Positions 22,970-35,754 of a stretch of DNA of 64,000 nt are shown in pieces; position 1 is the stretch's first letter; every line of letters begins with the position of its first letter. This DNA comes from Euclidia mi (lineage: Eukaryota > Arthropoda > Insecta > Lepidoptera > Erebidae), in NCBI GenBank assembly GCA_944739405.2, contig OX123199.2:8297898-8361897 (forward strand). The letters run 5' to 3'. Below the pieces are notes generated by a model that saw only the letters and a program-made list of their open reading frames with translations, was not told the origin of the DNA and made no database searches. Both the position numbers and the translations under genes were made by a program.

Positions 22970-25321
22970 TTTGTATATAATGATCCCAAATACAAAAGAC
23001 ATTTTCAATAAACGATATATTATAACTGTGTACTAGTACAATTTGTCACTAGAACCAAACATTATATAACAATAGTTTAAAAGAGGCAGACTTACGTTCA
23101 CATGATTTCCAATACGCGTGGCAAATCGAATTGATAATGCTATAATTTAACTGCAAATAAATGACAATAAAACTTGTAAATAAAATGAGGTAAGCATGAT
23201 GCAGGACACACGACAGAGCACACATTGGAAGAGGCGGCCACTTTCTATGAACGTACACGCAAATTGCATGATTAGTCCCTGACAGGGCATCAGAATATAT
23301 ATTATACATTATTAGACGCAACCTGAACGTTGATGCAAATCGTGCACATGTGAATGCATTTCCATTTCATATTATGCGGAAAACGGATTATTCAATCAAC
23401 ATAGATTTAAACCTTTAGTTCGTGCTTAATTGATAACAACTGATATACCTACATATGTATATGATTAAACGCATTTCCTATATTACCCTGTTGTTCTAAT
23501 ATGGTATATTATGCACTATGAATGTGAAACAGGCATGAATGAGCTTGCCATTATTACAAGAATAAGATAAGAACGGAAAAATGTATCAAATACAAAGAGA
23601 AAATGCGTCTAACTTAGCTTTCCCATACCCATAAACTCATTAACCACGATAATTACTTAGGAGACAATGTTTCCGCTTCTGTATGAAGTCTTGCAGTATT
23701 ATTACCTCATTGATAGATTACACCATCTCACACAGAGAGAGCTGTGAATATGAAAACATTCTTAAAATTTAATATTTCGGGCTGGATAAAATTTAATAAC
23801 ATCGTTATAAGAATTTCATATCGAACTGAACTTTTCCCTCATACTCTCTATATAATCGGTCAGCGTATATTAACTTCTAGCGATATTGAATGTTGGGTAA
23901 TATTAAATAGTTAAATGCTTGTAGAGTACAATGAAAACATTGAATGCTAATACGTTAAAGAATAGTCGCACACAAGAACAGACTGTACTCTACAGCGACT
24001 GACTCCCACAAAGCTCTACAATCGCTCTTTGACCGCCACGCGGTTACGATCAGTTTAAATATTATATACACCTTAGTAATCAAACAACCAACAACAAATT
24101 AATTGACAAATCGGTTTATTGCCTCACTAATGTAGACTACAGCACTAACATAGTACAAACACTGTCTACCTATCATAAGGAAAGTAACTGCTTTTCGGAT
24201 TGGAAGTTAATTAGGAGATCATAGACAGAAAAACATAGTAGCATACCATTTCAAAGTAATAAAACAACTGTGAGAAAGAGCGTTGAATCAATTGTGATGA
24301 AACAAGGTGTACCAATCGATTAAAACCAAGATAATTATTCGTACTTTCATATCAGAATTGTATCAGAAGGAAATTCCCATATCGCCGGCGATCCGAAATT
24401 TCATAACATATTAATCTGTGTAGAGTGGCAATCTTGCGCTCGTCACAATCGAGGCTAGCCGTCAAGAGGGAATTTGTAACAGAACAATCGTATTGCATGT
24501 AGTTATGGGTAGTGGAGGCGTGAGGGTCCTGCAGCGGGCCGCCCCTGCGTGGCGGGGGTCTATGCGTCCTTAAACGTATGAACGCGCCGGAAGAGACGAT
24601 TGTGAGACAATTTAAATCACTCTCCGCGACCCATCAGCCATTGTTGCCGACTTCCCGACCACAATCACTACACCATCTATTACAGAGCAAAAATATGACT
24701 GCTCAAACCGTTTATTGTATTAACGAACTATATTTGGGAATCTTATTCCTAACATATGTAGTTATCATAAAAATAACAGTAGAAGTTATTATTTACACTC
24801 AGCGACCCTTTGCATAACACGACTATAAAATCGGAAACAAACCTTCCCTCCGGCTCAATACATTACAATCACGAAAATTTTAATCAGAGAGCGCGAGAAT
24901 GTCTCTGTAGACAAAGTACCCATATAAGAATTGTCACTTTCTTGTAGACAGAAAGGAAGTAAAGAGTGATCAGCAAGAAGCGGTTCTGCAATGTTGACCA
25001 AGACTGGGCGACACAGGATTGATAAAGGGAAGCTATATGCATTTCGTAGACAGCCGCAAGCAGATCACATCTGTTCAATACTGCAGCGACAAAGGATCAA
25101 GTATTTTCTTTGTGTTCGATGTAATGAGTTTCCTTGTACCTATTATAACTCGTCCCGTGGCCTTTAAAAACGATTTTCTGTCACATAAAAAGCGTCTTGC
25201 TAATACGACAATGAAGAGCTGATATTAACATCGCGGCTTGGGCTTGTTTAATTCAGAATAAAATAATTGTAGGGGTTTAAATGACTTGAGCCTGGGAGCT
25301 ACTTAAAAATAAATAAAAATT
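22970..25321. other. No gene seen; short GC-rich patch at 24510-24600
   Basis: Mostly AT-rich. 24510-24600 is GC-rich (GCAGCGGGCCGCCCC, GTGGCGGGGG) and stands out, but neither strand has an open frame with recognisable motifs or clear splice sites. It could be an untranslated exon or a repeat relic. Confidence 0.35.
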
Positions 25322-25815
25322 GGGAAAGTGCGAGTCGGACTCGCGCACGAAGGGTTACCATACCATCATCTATAAAAGAAAATCTTGTAATGTATACTTA
25401 AATACTTTTTAAGTTTCTATCTGTTTATTAAGATCGAGTAACAAATTGCTTAAAAATTACGTTTGTTGTATGGGAGCCCCCCTTTATTATTTACTTTTTT
25501 TATTTAATTATTTATTTTGAAAGGTAATATACAACTACATATTCTGTGAAAATTGAAAGCGTCTACCTGTTACAGTTAATAATTTTGTGCAAAAAATACG
25601 AAAAGAAAATTTTTTATAATTAATAATATTTTTATTTTTAGTATTTGTTGTTATAACGGCAACCGAAATACATAATTTGTGAATTTTTCAGCTTTCTAGC
25701 TATCACGGTTTATGAGATACAGCCTGGTGACAGACAGACAGACAGATGGACAGACAGACAGCGGAGGCTTAGTAATAGGGCACCGTTTTTTACCTTTTAG
25801 GTACGGAACCCTAAA
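25322..25815 (-). repeat. Dispersed repeat family F, copy 2
   Basis: Reverse orientation: starts at AAAGTGCGAGTCGGACTCGC on the left and ends with GTACGGAACCCTAAAAA on the right. A GACA-type run (25732-25760, GACAGACAGACAGAC) corresponds to the TCTGTCTGTC segment of the plus-oriented copies. No coding capacity. Confidence 0.7.
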
Positions 25816-26166
25816 AATGTTTCTACTTGTTCTTATTACTGTTACAATAAAGTATTTGTAGCTGTAAGACCAATGTAATATCCGTTTTGATTTGTAAGTC
25901 GAGTAGGTCACCGATTGGTTAGCGATAATATCGACGTGTCCCAGCACCTTCCGGCCATCTAAAATAGATCATGACAGTCGTCATATAGTTGCGGATATTT
26001 ACTTCAGATCGGTACAAAGTTATAAAAACAACTCTGGTTATTTTTAGGGTTCCGTACCTCGATATGAAAAAAACGGAACCCTTATAGGATCACTGTTGTC
26101 CGTCCGTCTGTCAAGACCCATTGTCTCAGAAACGCGTGAAGGTATCAAACTGAAATTTATATCAAA

Positions 26167-26340
26167 CTAGCTGACCCGGCAAACGTTGTTTTGCAAATTT
26201 TTTTTTTTTTTGAAAAATAGATGTTGGCCAATTCTCATAGATACCGGATAAGCACAAAAAATTTCATCAAAATCGGTTAAGCCGTTTCGGAGGAGTATGG
26301 GAACGAAAACTGTGACACGAGAATTTTATATATTAGAAGA
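26167..26340 (-). mobile_element. 174-bp miniature Helitron nested in family F
   Basis: On the minus strand it starts TCTTCTAATATATAAAATTC and ends CCGGGTCAGCTAG, with flanking A and T as expected for Helitrons. The surrounding sequence, read without it, gives ATATCAAAT-AGTCAAG, matching ATATCAAATGCTCAAG elsewhere in the same family. This supplies an uninterrupted version of the target. No protein is encoded. Confidence 0.78.
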
Positions 26341-26619
26341 TAGTCAAGTCTACTGTCCCATGAAGCTGTGAAAAAATCAAACTTCTAAACCAACACAATC
26401 AAAAGATACAGCCGTTTATGCTGCAAATTTCCGCAATTTTCGAAACTCGCAAGGAAATCAAAACCTACAGGGTACTTTCCGTGAACTCAGAATCTTGAAA
26501 TTTGGTACGAAGCAATGTCTTATAGCGCAGATAAAGGAAAAATTGCGAAAACCGTAAATTTTTATTTACATCATATCATGAAAATATTTTTAGTATTTTT
26601 TTTTCTTTTTTTAAAGAAA

Positions 26620-26712
26620 CAACTCCCGCATTAGGACAAAATCCTGTGTCGCGGGGGACTTTACAAACATGCAACTAACGGACAAAATGAACACCCAGAC
26701 TCGAAACAACAA
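26620..26712 (+). repeat. Dispersed repeat (family C), copy 2
   Basis: AACTCCCGCATTAGGACAAA, GTCGCGGGGGACTTTACAAA, then AACGGACAAAATGAACAC. Nested within family F copy 3. Confidence 0.7.
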
Positions 26713-27280
26713 CTTATGAATTACAAAAAGTGTTGCCTCGTGTGGATAAAGACATATTTAAAAAATTTGAAGTTATAACCATTTTCTTATGAACGCGTAG
26801 AGGTATTAAATTGAAATTCATATCAAATACTCAGGTGAATAATACGTTTAAGCTGTAACGAAATCAAACTTCTATGTCAACGCAATAAAAAGAAACAGCA
26901 ATTTAAGCCGCATATTTTCTCCCAACTACTCACAAGGGAATCAAAACTTACAGGGTACTTCCCGTGAACTCAAAATCTTGAAATTTGGTATGAGTAAAGG
27001 AAAAATTCAAAAAACCGTATATTTTTAGTTACATCATATAATAAAAATATTTTAATAATTTTAAAGCTACCGTTCCCCATAAACCCGTAGAGATATAAAA
27101 TTGAAATTCATATCAAATGCTCAAGTCAAAACTAAAGAGTATTTCCAGCCGATCAAATTCGAAAACCTTAAATTTTTAGCTACATCACATATTTTTTTTA
27201 ATAATTATATAAATATATACCTACAGGTTTGTACGGAATCCTCGGTGCGCGAGTTCGACTCGCACTTGACCGGTTTATTT

Positions 27281-28042
27281 CTGTTACAACTATTCACGCC
27301 GAATCTAACAAAATTACGCTACCTTTTCAACACAACACTTCTGTTTAGCAAAAAGTTCTACTAATATCGATATTTATTTAAGCCTTTAAAAGCCCTCAGA
27401 ACTGTGTAGATACGTGAGAGGCCATTAATTAAGGTCTGTGGTAACCTTCCGCATGCCATCTTATAATAACTATCTCAACTCCTAATAACGTTATAAGTTG
27501 CTAGGCATACTAAGCTGTTATGACATAGGTATACACTTAATGAAAGTTGACGCAATTTTACTAGACCATGTAATGACTTTTCCACCGTTTAAACACAATG
27601 CGACCTCAGCACAATATAGAGCATACGTGCACACTGTTATATAATTAATATAAGTTGTATAGTTACATAAAGTTACTTTTTAAATGTAAAAGTTATGTAT
27701 TTAGGTGAATAGCGTCGCGTCGGGGGATCCTCAGCGGTTTATGTCCCAGGAGTACCGAGGCTTCCTTTTTAACTAGACCCTATAGCGGTAACCACTGCCA
27801 ACTGAATACAAAACGGGCTAACTACTTATATAAGTGTCGTATTTTGCGATTTCACCAGTAAATTAATATAACGGCTGAGCTACTAATTAGAGCAGACTCC
27901 CGACAACCGTTCAGGATATAGATTCTGAACTTATTGACCTATATAAATGCAATTAAATAAAAAATACTTTAATATATATACCGAGTTAAATTTTTCTATA
28001 ATAAGCGTTTGGTTTTTCAGTACAAACACAGATATTGTTATA
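27281..28042. other. No gene seen
   Basis: AT-rich; 27710-27775 is slightly GC-rich without an open frame. The left target copy of the next MITE follows at 28043. Confidence 0.4.
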
Positions 28043-28050
28043 CATAGTTT

Positions 28051-28209
28051 CAAGGGCGTCGCCAAGGAGGGGGGCAGTGGGGGCAGCTGCCCCCCCCCCC
28101 CTAGAAATTTAAAAAACCTACAATTCATACTTTTCTCAGTACTTCTCTCATTTTCCATATCATCTTGTCCCCCCCCCCCCTCCTAGGCAATCAGCTGGCG
28201 ACGCCCCTG
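28051..28209. mobile_element. 159-bp hAT-type MITE with exact 8-bp target duplication
   Basis: CATAGTTT stands at 28043-28050 and again at 28210-28217. The element starts CAAGGGCGTCGCCAAGG and ends CTGGCGACGCCCCTG, imperfect inverted ends. The interior has long C runs (12 at about 28089-28100 and 12 near 28168-28180). The 8-bp duplication and CAGGGGCG-type ends fit the hAT superfamily. Non-coding. Confidence 0.85.
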
Positions 28210-28709
28210 CATAGTTTCACGACAAGTTATAATAACAAAGTCATAATAACCGTAAATCACAACTGCCACGATTGTAATTTTTACGCCACGTAACAGAAGG
28301 ATGTGGTCATTATAAGATTTATAAAGACATACTGAAAGCGCATTAAATGCTGCATTTGTATAATAGAAAGTCTAGAAGACTATTTAGCGCCTGCTGAATA
28401 TGGCGTTTATAACATTTTAAAGGAAATCGAAGCTCGTAATTAGAATACGTATATTATGCTTTTCTAAAATCGTAGATCAAAAGTTAAAATAAATATTATT
28501 CGCATGAAATCTGCGGCATTTTTCGTGTTGAATGTATTAGCATTCAGACAGGTCTATTTTTTAATAACTGTGAATAATCCTTTGTCGGCAATGTACGAAT
28601 ACCACGTCAGCCCTTTTGGCGCTTGTTTCAAATAGCGTTGTGTCGCCGCGGTGCAGTTACAGAGCTACGACGAATTGTAATAAAAAGGGCACGCTCAAGT
28701 ACCTACAAA

Positions 28710-29249
28710 CAGGGTTCGAAAATATCCGATATTTATTATAAATATCAAAATATCGGATATTTACGATATATATCGGATAAATATCAAGTTTGATATGTAT
28801 CAATTTTGTATGGAAGTCATATTATTATTTCATTGTATTATTTATGAATACTATTTGCATATGTGTTTCATAAACATACTAAAATGATCAAAAAATAAGA
28901 AACTGAAATGTTTTTAATGTTTTATTCATTTGAGTACTTAAAATCAGACAAATCAATTTTCTGACATCACTGACGGATTGACGAAATGAATACCGGCAGA
29001 AATGTTGGCATTTTTAGATTAGAACTTACCATTAGGGAGTATGTTTTAACTCTCCCACGCCATCTACATTTGGGAAGTAGAAATACAGTAACAAACGCAA
29101 AAATAATATTCTTTTTAAACCATTTTTGTATTGCAATATATCACAAAAACATTTGATATATATCGTCGAATCGAGGTTGATATATATCGGATATATAAAT
29201 CGTATATATATCTTGATATATATCCACTGATATATATCCTCGGACCCTG
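28710..29249. mobile_element. hAT-like MITE rich in GATATATATC
   Basis: Starts CAGGGTTCGAAAATATCCG and ends ATATATCCTCGGACCCTG, forming inverted ends. The adjoining 8-mers CCTACAAA and CCTAAAAG agree at six of eight positions, a decayed candidate target duplication. The interior has many copies of GATATATATCG near both ends and no protein. Confidence 0.62.
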
Positions 29250-29919
29250 CCTAAAAGTTAGACTTAGGGGCGGAACATACCTGACGGAAGATCCGTCGAA
29301 CGTATCTTCGGTCGCGTATATTCCGTCAAATGAGTCGGTACACATCTGACGGAAAATGCGTCGAGCGTATCTGCACACATTTGCTAAAAACGTGGCTATT
29401 ATGCACACATATAAGTTTGTTCGTGCAGGGCCGTACTCAAGGCAGCTCAATATTTTACTGTCATATTCTTTTACCTAATCATTTTTCGTGTTCCCTGATG
29501 TTATGTAGTCACTGAAGTCCGGTAGTTATTTATATTGTAATTCGAGTTTGAATATTAAAAATATGTCGGACTTAAGAGATTTTTATAGTAGCCAACAAGC
29601 GTTATTTGAATATATTTCCTATATAGGTATGGAGATTCAAAATTAAAAGACGATGATACGATTTGGTTACGGTTTTTAAGAATTTTTTTACAAATGATAT
29701 AGAAGGGGTTACATGTTTTCTATGTAGGTATTTTAATATATAAAGTTTGGAAATTAAAAGGCGTAGCCGTGAGATTTATTGCCTGTTATTTCTCATGGTT
29801 TTAACTTCTACGCCTCTACGTCTCATTAACTGTAAATGTAGAATCTGTGGTAAAAGTGGATTTTGGTTACAAATCGTGTTCTTCATGTTTTATATTCATT
29901 TATTTTTTGTTTAATAAGA

Positions 29920-30005
29920 CAACTCCCGCACTAGGAATAAATCCTGTGTCGCGGGGGACTTTACAAACATACAACTAACGGACACAATGAACACTCAGAC
30001 TCAGA
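29920..30005 (+). repeat. Dispersed repeat (family C), copy 3
   Basis: AACTCCCGCACTAGGAATAA through CTTTACAAACATACAACTAA. It lies in sequence absent from the sister copy of the surrounding element, so it arrived after the two copies separated. Confidence 0.7.
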
Positions 30006-30716
30006 CAAATTCTCAGTGCTGGTTTTTAGGTATTTTTTAGAAAATATTATTAAAATCATAAATGATTCTGCCAGACTCATTACGACGGCAGTAATTCCCG
30101 TAGATCTTTAGAACCTCATACCAAAAAATTCGCCCACGATCTAGACTAGCAAGTATGAGTACACTCATAGCACATACTAACACTACATTATTCTACACAT
30201 TTCTTTTCTGAAAAAATAAGTAAGGTCTGGCGGCCCTGGAATCTTACTCTACTACGCGTCACTCAAAATCACCGATCTGGGAATGACATGGATATGGCAT
30301 GTCCAATACCTACGAATTTAGCGTGCATACCTACGAAATTAGCGTGCATACCTACGCAACGTTGGGCAATTTAAAATGGCTACCATTTGGGTTGTACTCC
30401 AGAATATAATCGATATCGATATGGAGCCGGTCAGAGGAAAATAATACATTTTTGTAGTAAGTAACTTTAGTTACTTTAAATCTTTTGCCTGATTAGTTTA
30501 TTTCATAATGCAAATGTGGATGAACATGGCAAAGCGAAAGACGACCCTTGTATGAAACATGTAACAAAATATTCTCTGAGAGCCAATATCGATACTGTGT
30601 CGCTGAGAAAGTACCGGACATGAATGGCACCATACATACGGTAATGAAACACACAGCCTGAAGCACTGATTCATCTGGTTTTTAGACATATTTATGCAGA
30701 AAAACAAAATTATTAT

Positions 30717-30822
30717 TTATTTATTTATTTATTTTAAACTTTATTGTACACCAGTATCAACATTGTACAAATCTTATATAATAGGTAAAGTACAAAGGGC
30801 GGCCTTATCGCTTAAAGCGATT
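30717..30822 (-). mobile_element. LINE-tail insertion nested in the inverted-repeat element
   Basis: ATTTATTT repeats, then TTTATTGTACACCAGTATCAA and AAGGGCGGCC, then TCGCTTAAAGCGA. This is the reverse of the tail at 16029-16143. The sister element at 48.5-50.0 kb reads straight through the site (AAAATTATTATGTTCGAT), so this insertion is young relative to that element. A short ATTATT duplication is plausible. Confidence 0.72.
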
Positions 30823-31506
30823 ATTATGTTCGATATACAACGATTTCACAGCAGATGTACCACAAACCTTGGCAAAAAATATGGCGACAATGGCACGAAT
30901 GACATTTCTAATAAAATATCATCATGATTAACTTATTCAGTAAACTCTCTTTTTTTTGACAGAGATATCCCTAAGACAAAACAAGACAACACAATGTTTG
31001 GTGGCTTTATGTCGATTTCGTATATATGTGTATAAAAAAGACATGGTGAAATGTGGGTGTAATATTACACCTCTGCCTACTGCTCCGGGGATACAGGCGT
31101 GAGTCTATAAAAATAAAAAATACAATAATATATGTGTATAATTTAATTTTTCTATATGGACTATTTGCCCTCTCCATGTATATTCCTTACTCAATGGTCA
31201 AAATTCACGTGGTGCGTGGTGCGCGCGACGTCGACGGATAATCCGTCAGTACGCTCGACGTACTAACGGATCTTCGGTCAGGTGTGAAAAGTTGAACGTT
31301 TTTCTATACATTTGTATGTATTGGCGTTACGCGACGGATTAAACGCGACGGATCTTCCGTCAGATATGTTCCGCCCCTTAAGCTGGAAATACGTAACTAT
31401 ATTGTCTAACTAAGATGTTTCCAACTACAGCGCAGCCCACTACAAAGTAGAGTCAAAGTAGAGACCGAATCGAACTAACGAGTTGATACAATGTATTTAC
31501 ATAGAA

Positions 31507-32235
31507 CTAACTTTTGCCCGCGGCTTCGTTTGCGTAAATTCGGGGTCCACTATTTAAAGTATATCATCTATGTTCGGGATAACACAAATCTCCTTTTTTG
31601 GGCGGATACTTCTATAATTGTCGTTTTAACTGTTTCTGAAATATAACTGCAAAAAGTATTTACACACACAAACTACATAGTACTAAGACTTAGTAGGTAG
31701 GTAGTACAAAAGTGCTCAGATATTTACATCTGTATTCATTGGTAGTACCAAGGAGCAATTATTGGTAGTACTCAAAATGTTATCTGGTATCAGTGACGTT
31801 TTACTAGAGTGGCCAATATGGCGACTGCGATTTGTCTGTCAGAACCATTAGAATTTAACAAAATACTCGACAATCAGAATTTTGCGGATATATGTTGTCG
31901 ACTCGAAATCTTTATTGTTTAATGTTTTATTATTCAGTTAAGGTTTCGATCGAGTCTACCGTACCCCTTGACGAAATTATTGATATAGATTTGACACTGC
32001 CATAGTAGCGCAGTCGGTCGGTGCCAATGTGAAACATTCCAAAATCAACAACTACTTACAAATTAAAAATTAACTAAAAAACATTTTCCAGTGGACTAAA
32101 TTGTAAATCTATACCATTCTCAAGTCCTCTTGAACACACACAAAAAATTTCATCAAAATCGGTCAAGTCGTTTAGGAGGAGTTCAGTGACATATGTACAC
32201 GCGCACACAAGAAATATACCTATGTATAAAGATTT
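31507..32235 (-). repeat. Helitron-related repeat, terminus mutated
   Basis: Left end CTAACTTTTGCCCGCGGCTTC parallels CTAGCTTTTGCCCGCGGCTTC at 20285. The right end has 'ATTTCATCAAAATCGGTC' and AGGAGTTCAGTGACAT, as in lepidopteran Helitron-like repeats. No protein domain is visible. Confidence 0.45.
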
Positions 32236-32239
32236 TGTT

Positions 32240-33820
32240 AAATTAGAATTTTGTCCTATATAAAAGAAAAAAATTGCTACTGTCGTAAAGGTTGTATAAA
32301 TTGCATATCATTATGCAGTTAGTTATAATTTACTTATACTTACTTCATCAGACACCCGGTGTCATGAACAAAGGTAGCTAGGTACATTTCACAAGCTCGA
32401 ACACAAGATCTGTAGCGTGATTTATGGCTGAAAAGGCGATTAAACGGGCGCATTAAAAGCCTGCCTGGCCCGGGATGAGTGGAAAGCAATCAATGTGCTA
32501 CTAGTATTCGTACTAGTCTTCAATCGTAATAAAAAGGAATAAGAAATATAAATTTCATAGAAATTTGTAGCGGTTCAATTTAAACTAGTAGATACAAATA
32601 AATCGGCGCAAATCTGAACCAACGACATCACGGGGAAAATGAAATCTTAGTATCTAATGAGTATTGCTAAAGTGAATGTATTATAGTAGAGGGCGGCTTG
32701 AACTTGCCGTGATCAACAACAGCTAACGACATAATTGGCTGCTTTATTTGCAATTGACGTCTGGATTCGAGTACAAATGGCTTCTTTAATATATTCCCAA
32801 TAGGCTACCAGAGCTCTTAACAAATTAATAAGCTGCTTACTTGCAACCAATTTACTAGGCTGTGTTGCGTTTGCAGTAAAGTTACGATACGTACATGATT
32901 TAAGTACGATTCTGCAGACACAGTTTCTGAAATGTTTGTAGAATATTCGATATTTTAGTATTAAAATATTTTCATGTCAGATATTACATTTAAACACAGC
33001 TATTTAAATGTGTCATCTGATAGCAAGCATACTATGTTATTACAAAACAAGTTGAAGTTTGTTTTGAAAACATCACACATACATACACAGACAAAAGACT
33101 TTAGCCATCCCTCGGTAACAGTGACGTTGATGAAAATCTCTGATTCATACGCTTCAAAAAATTGAGGGGATCGTGCGGCCGAGCGGGGGCGAACAGTTGG
33201 AGGATTAACCTTGAAACGAGAACCCACAATGCTGCGTCCTTAATGTGTAATATGTGGACTTTATAAATATAGTATTCGAAGCTCGTATCTTGTACAAACA
33301 TTACGAAAAATCTATCTTATTCGAATATTATATTCAAAGCTTTTTACAGTGTTCAAATATCTATCAATTTTAATCGACGCTGGGTGATGTTTAACAATGT
33401 GGTTTCATACAACATGAGAAAGAATCCCTAAGTCTTTATAGCAATATAGGCATTTACGCAAAGTTTGTTAGAATGTTAGTTATGTTATGTGCGATACAAA
33501 GTAATGATATATTATTATGTAATATAATTTATTGTGTGTTGAATACGGGTGTATTCCTTTCGCGACTCGCAACCTTTTAAACTCATGGGTGTTAAGTTAA
33601 AGATATATTAAAACAAAATAAGTACATATTATAACGTTTTCCTGCGTTACTTCTGTCACCTATCTGGAAGATGAGACCTGAGCCCAAAATCGGTCTTTTA
33701 AAAAGTATTTTCGATAAGAATTCTAAGATTTAGAGGTGTAGAGACTGTCTGCGAATTGCATAATCAAGAATATCTAATATTAATATATACTTCTTCGTGT
33801 GAGTGTGTGGCCAACTCTAT
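32240..33820. other. No gene seen
   Basis: AT-rich. Frames around 32974-33301 overlap on both strands and look random. No transposon ends found. Confidence 0.4.
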
Positions 33821-33823
33821 ATA

Positions 33824-34419
33824 CACTACCGCTCAAACGTATTTGCCCACTACAATTATTGTCTTCGTCTATGGTCTTAGCACTATCCCAGTTACATCCA
33901 AGACTTAGCCCAGGGTCCGCTTACTATTCTAACCAGATATTCAGACTGAATATCAGTTGTTCCGCTGAGTGACTGCCGTCTGAACTCTGCATCTCAAAGG
34001 GATTGCGGATATTCCATGGTAGACCAGTATCAGTTTATTTGAGGGTACTGACTCCCCGTAATGACTGTCAAAAATGTTCATGGCAGCCGAGACCGACGGT
34101 TAAACGTGCTCTCCGAGGCACAAGGTAAGCTATAATTAATAATTTAATACACGCATAACTTCGAAAAGTCAGTGGTGCGCGCCGTGGATTCGAACCCGAT
34201 GCCCTCTGCATGGCAGTCTGTTGGTATATGCACTAAGCTATCGCTGCCTGCTTTTTGGTTATTTAAGTGTTTTTAGTTCATTTATGAACACGAAACTATG
34301 TTAGGTTTAACATCATGCAACAATGAATTGACATAATACAATACGATACAATTAGAAGAAAATAATGTTTCTTCGAACATCCTCAAATCAAGTAGGGCAA
34401 ATACTTTTGAGCGGTAGTG
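33824..34419. mobile_element. Tc1-type non-autonomous element (TA target)
   Basis: CACTACCGCTCAAACGTATT at 33824 and its inverted partner ending at 34419 (CACTACCGCTCAAAAGTATT on the other strand) are each bordered by TA. The interior is largely occupied by a SINE, leaving no transposase. Confidence 0.82.
33880..34258 (-). mobile_element. Near-complete tRNA-headed SINE (family A)
   Basis: On the minus strand the head GGCAGCGATAGCTTAGTGCA is followed by a good B box (GGGTTCGAATCC, near 34190-34200), a linker, and the body found at 1570-1747, 6187-6385 and 59725-59925. It is the only copy here with head and body joined, so it defines the family. It sits inside a Tc1-type element. Confidence 0.75.
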
Positions 34420-34421
34420 TA

Positions 34422-35120
34422 TATTAATATAATAATTATAATACTACCTACGAAGCAGCAAAAAACTACACTTTAGATAATAGTGGGCGAACAAGTAGTG
34501 GCGTATTTTGTATCTAGATTTGTTGCGAGCAATGTAGCCTACTCGATTGCATAATAAAGCAGGTACTATAATAAAACTATAATGTAACGAAGGCTGCCTG
34601 TAGACGGAGCAATTATTTTCGAAAAACTGAATACCGACCAACTAGTTATTGGAATCTAAAACGATACCAACTGGTATTATTTTCACTTGCCTTTATACTG
34701 CAAGATACAATAGCCACACAAATATTGCGGCCTTTTTTGTTTGTAAACGTTGTCCGAAATATAAACCCTATTTTTTATATAAAAGTTTAAATTGAGATAA
34801 GATGAAGTAGCGGGCTCGAGCAAAATTATCAACAATTGTAAATAAATAAATGTCTGTAGCCCGGTCAATACTAGTTACAAACTAGTAATTAACGCGAGTA
34901 CTTACATTGTATACTTGCTGTCAATGGTAGCGCTAATTTAAACGTGTGTACGTATTACTTGATTGCGTTCACTTACAACTTGTTACTAGTTTTAGGAAAA
35001 CTAACGCGTTTTGATTTGCGTTTTAAATTGGTACCCAAAACATAATGGTGTACCTGTTTGTATTAATTTATTATCAACTATTGACAGTGAACTACAGATA
35101 TTTACGATATAGAGCTGTTT
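34422..35120. other. No gene seen
   Basis: AT-rich sequence without recognisable transposon ends or exons. Confidence 0.4.
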
Positions 35121-35124
35121 TCAG

Positions 35125-35400
35125 AGCAGATGTTTGCGAAAGATGATTTATTTAATTGCAAATGACGGTCATTACATTAATGAACTGCGACGACAGCAGG
35201 TACTGAACCATGCCCACAAATTTCAACAATCATCGATAAAACTAAGGGAACGAGACCACTGGTTATCAAATAGCATAGTTGATATAGTTTCAAAATTTAC
35301 CAAGAAATTTAAAGTTGAACAGTCCGCTATTTTATCAATAGTATGTTTATTCCTAATTTTAATATTGAACCTAAGTCAAGATTGCGAAAATTTTCCCTGA
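35125..35400 (+). CDS. Weak candidate terminal exon
   Basis: An acceptor-like GAGCTGTTTTCAG ends at 35124. The frame then stays open for 91 codons to TGA at 35398-35400, and AATAAA lies at 35436-35441. The predicted residues include a basic, helix-prone stretch and a hydrophobic segment (AILSIVCLFLILILNL) near the end. No homologue is recognised and no partner exon was found. A chance frame is at least as likely. Confidence 0.18.
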   Translation, partial: SRCLRKMIYLIANDGHYINELRRQQVLNHAHKFQQSSIKLRERDHWLSNSIVDIVSKFTKKFKVEQSAILSIVCLFLILILNLSQDCENFP

Positions 35401-35754
35401 GAGCCATCGTCTCAAGCGTTCGGTAAAATGACAACAATAAAGATACAAGCATTATGATCTCACATTGACTATTTAACGACGCAAGTTTCCGGCCTTCATG
35501 AACTATATTTTCCAACAATTATGTAACTGATTAATATTAACCGTCGGTTACGATAATACTGGTCTTCTATGCAGTAAGAATCTAAACAAGCGAATCGCAT
35601 ACAAAACAAAAATTAACACTGACACATAGATAACAATTAAACACATAATAAAAATAAACATTTTGCTTTTGATACATTAATGCTGGCAATTAATAAATAG
35701 CAACAAAAGTGTAATAAACAAAAACCGCAATTTAGATTACATCCGAAATCTAAA

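Larger units (their letters stand above)
26043..27280 (+). repeat. Dispersed repeat family F, copy 3, with internal duplication
   Basis: Runs from TTAGGGTTCCGTACCTC at 26043 to a GAGTTCGACTCGCACTTGACC end near 27270. An internal block (TATCAAATACTCA ... CTTACAGGGTACTTCCCGTG ... TCTTGAAATTTGGTA) occurs two to three times (26470s, 26820-27000, 27100s), so this copy is longer than the 39.7-kb one. A Helitron (26167-26340) and a family C block (26620-26712) sit inside it. Confidence 0.68.
29267..31377 (+). mobile_element. 2.1-kb inverted-repeat element, copy 1 (TTA target, PIF/Harbinger-like)
   Basis: Inverted ends GGGGCGGAACATACCTGACG and its counterpart at 31358-31377 are flanked by TTA on both sides (29264-29266, 31378-31380). 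Just inside, GACGGAAGATCCGTC forms subterminal palindromes. A second copy lies reversed at 48464-50047 and is shorter mainly because this one carries extra sequence at about 29735-30100 (containing family C) and 30717-30822. The three-base TWA target suggests PIF/Harbinger, but no transposase is present to prove it. Confidence 0.78.
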
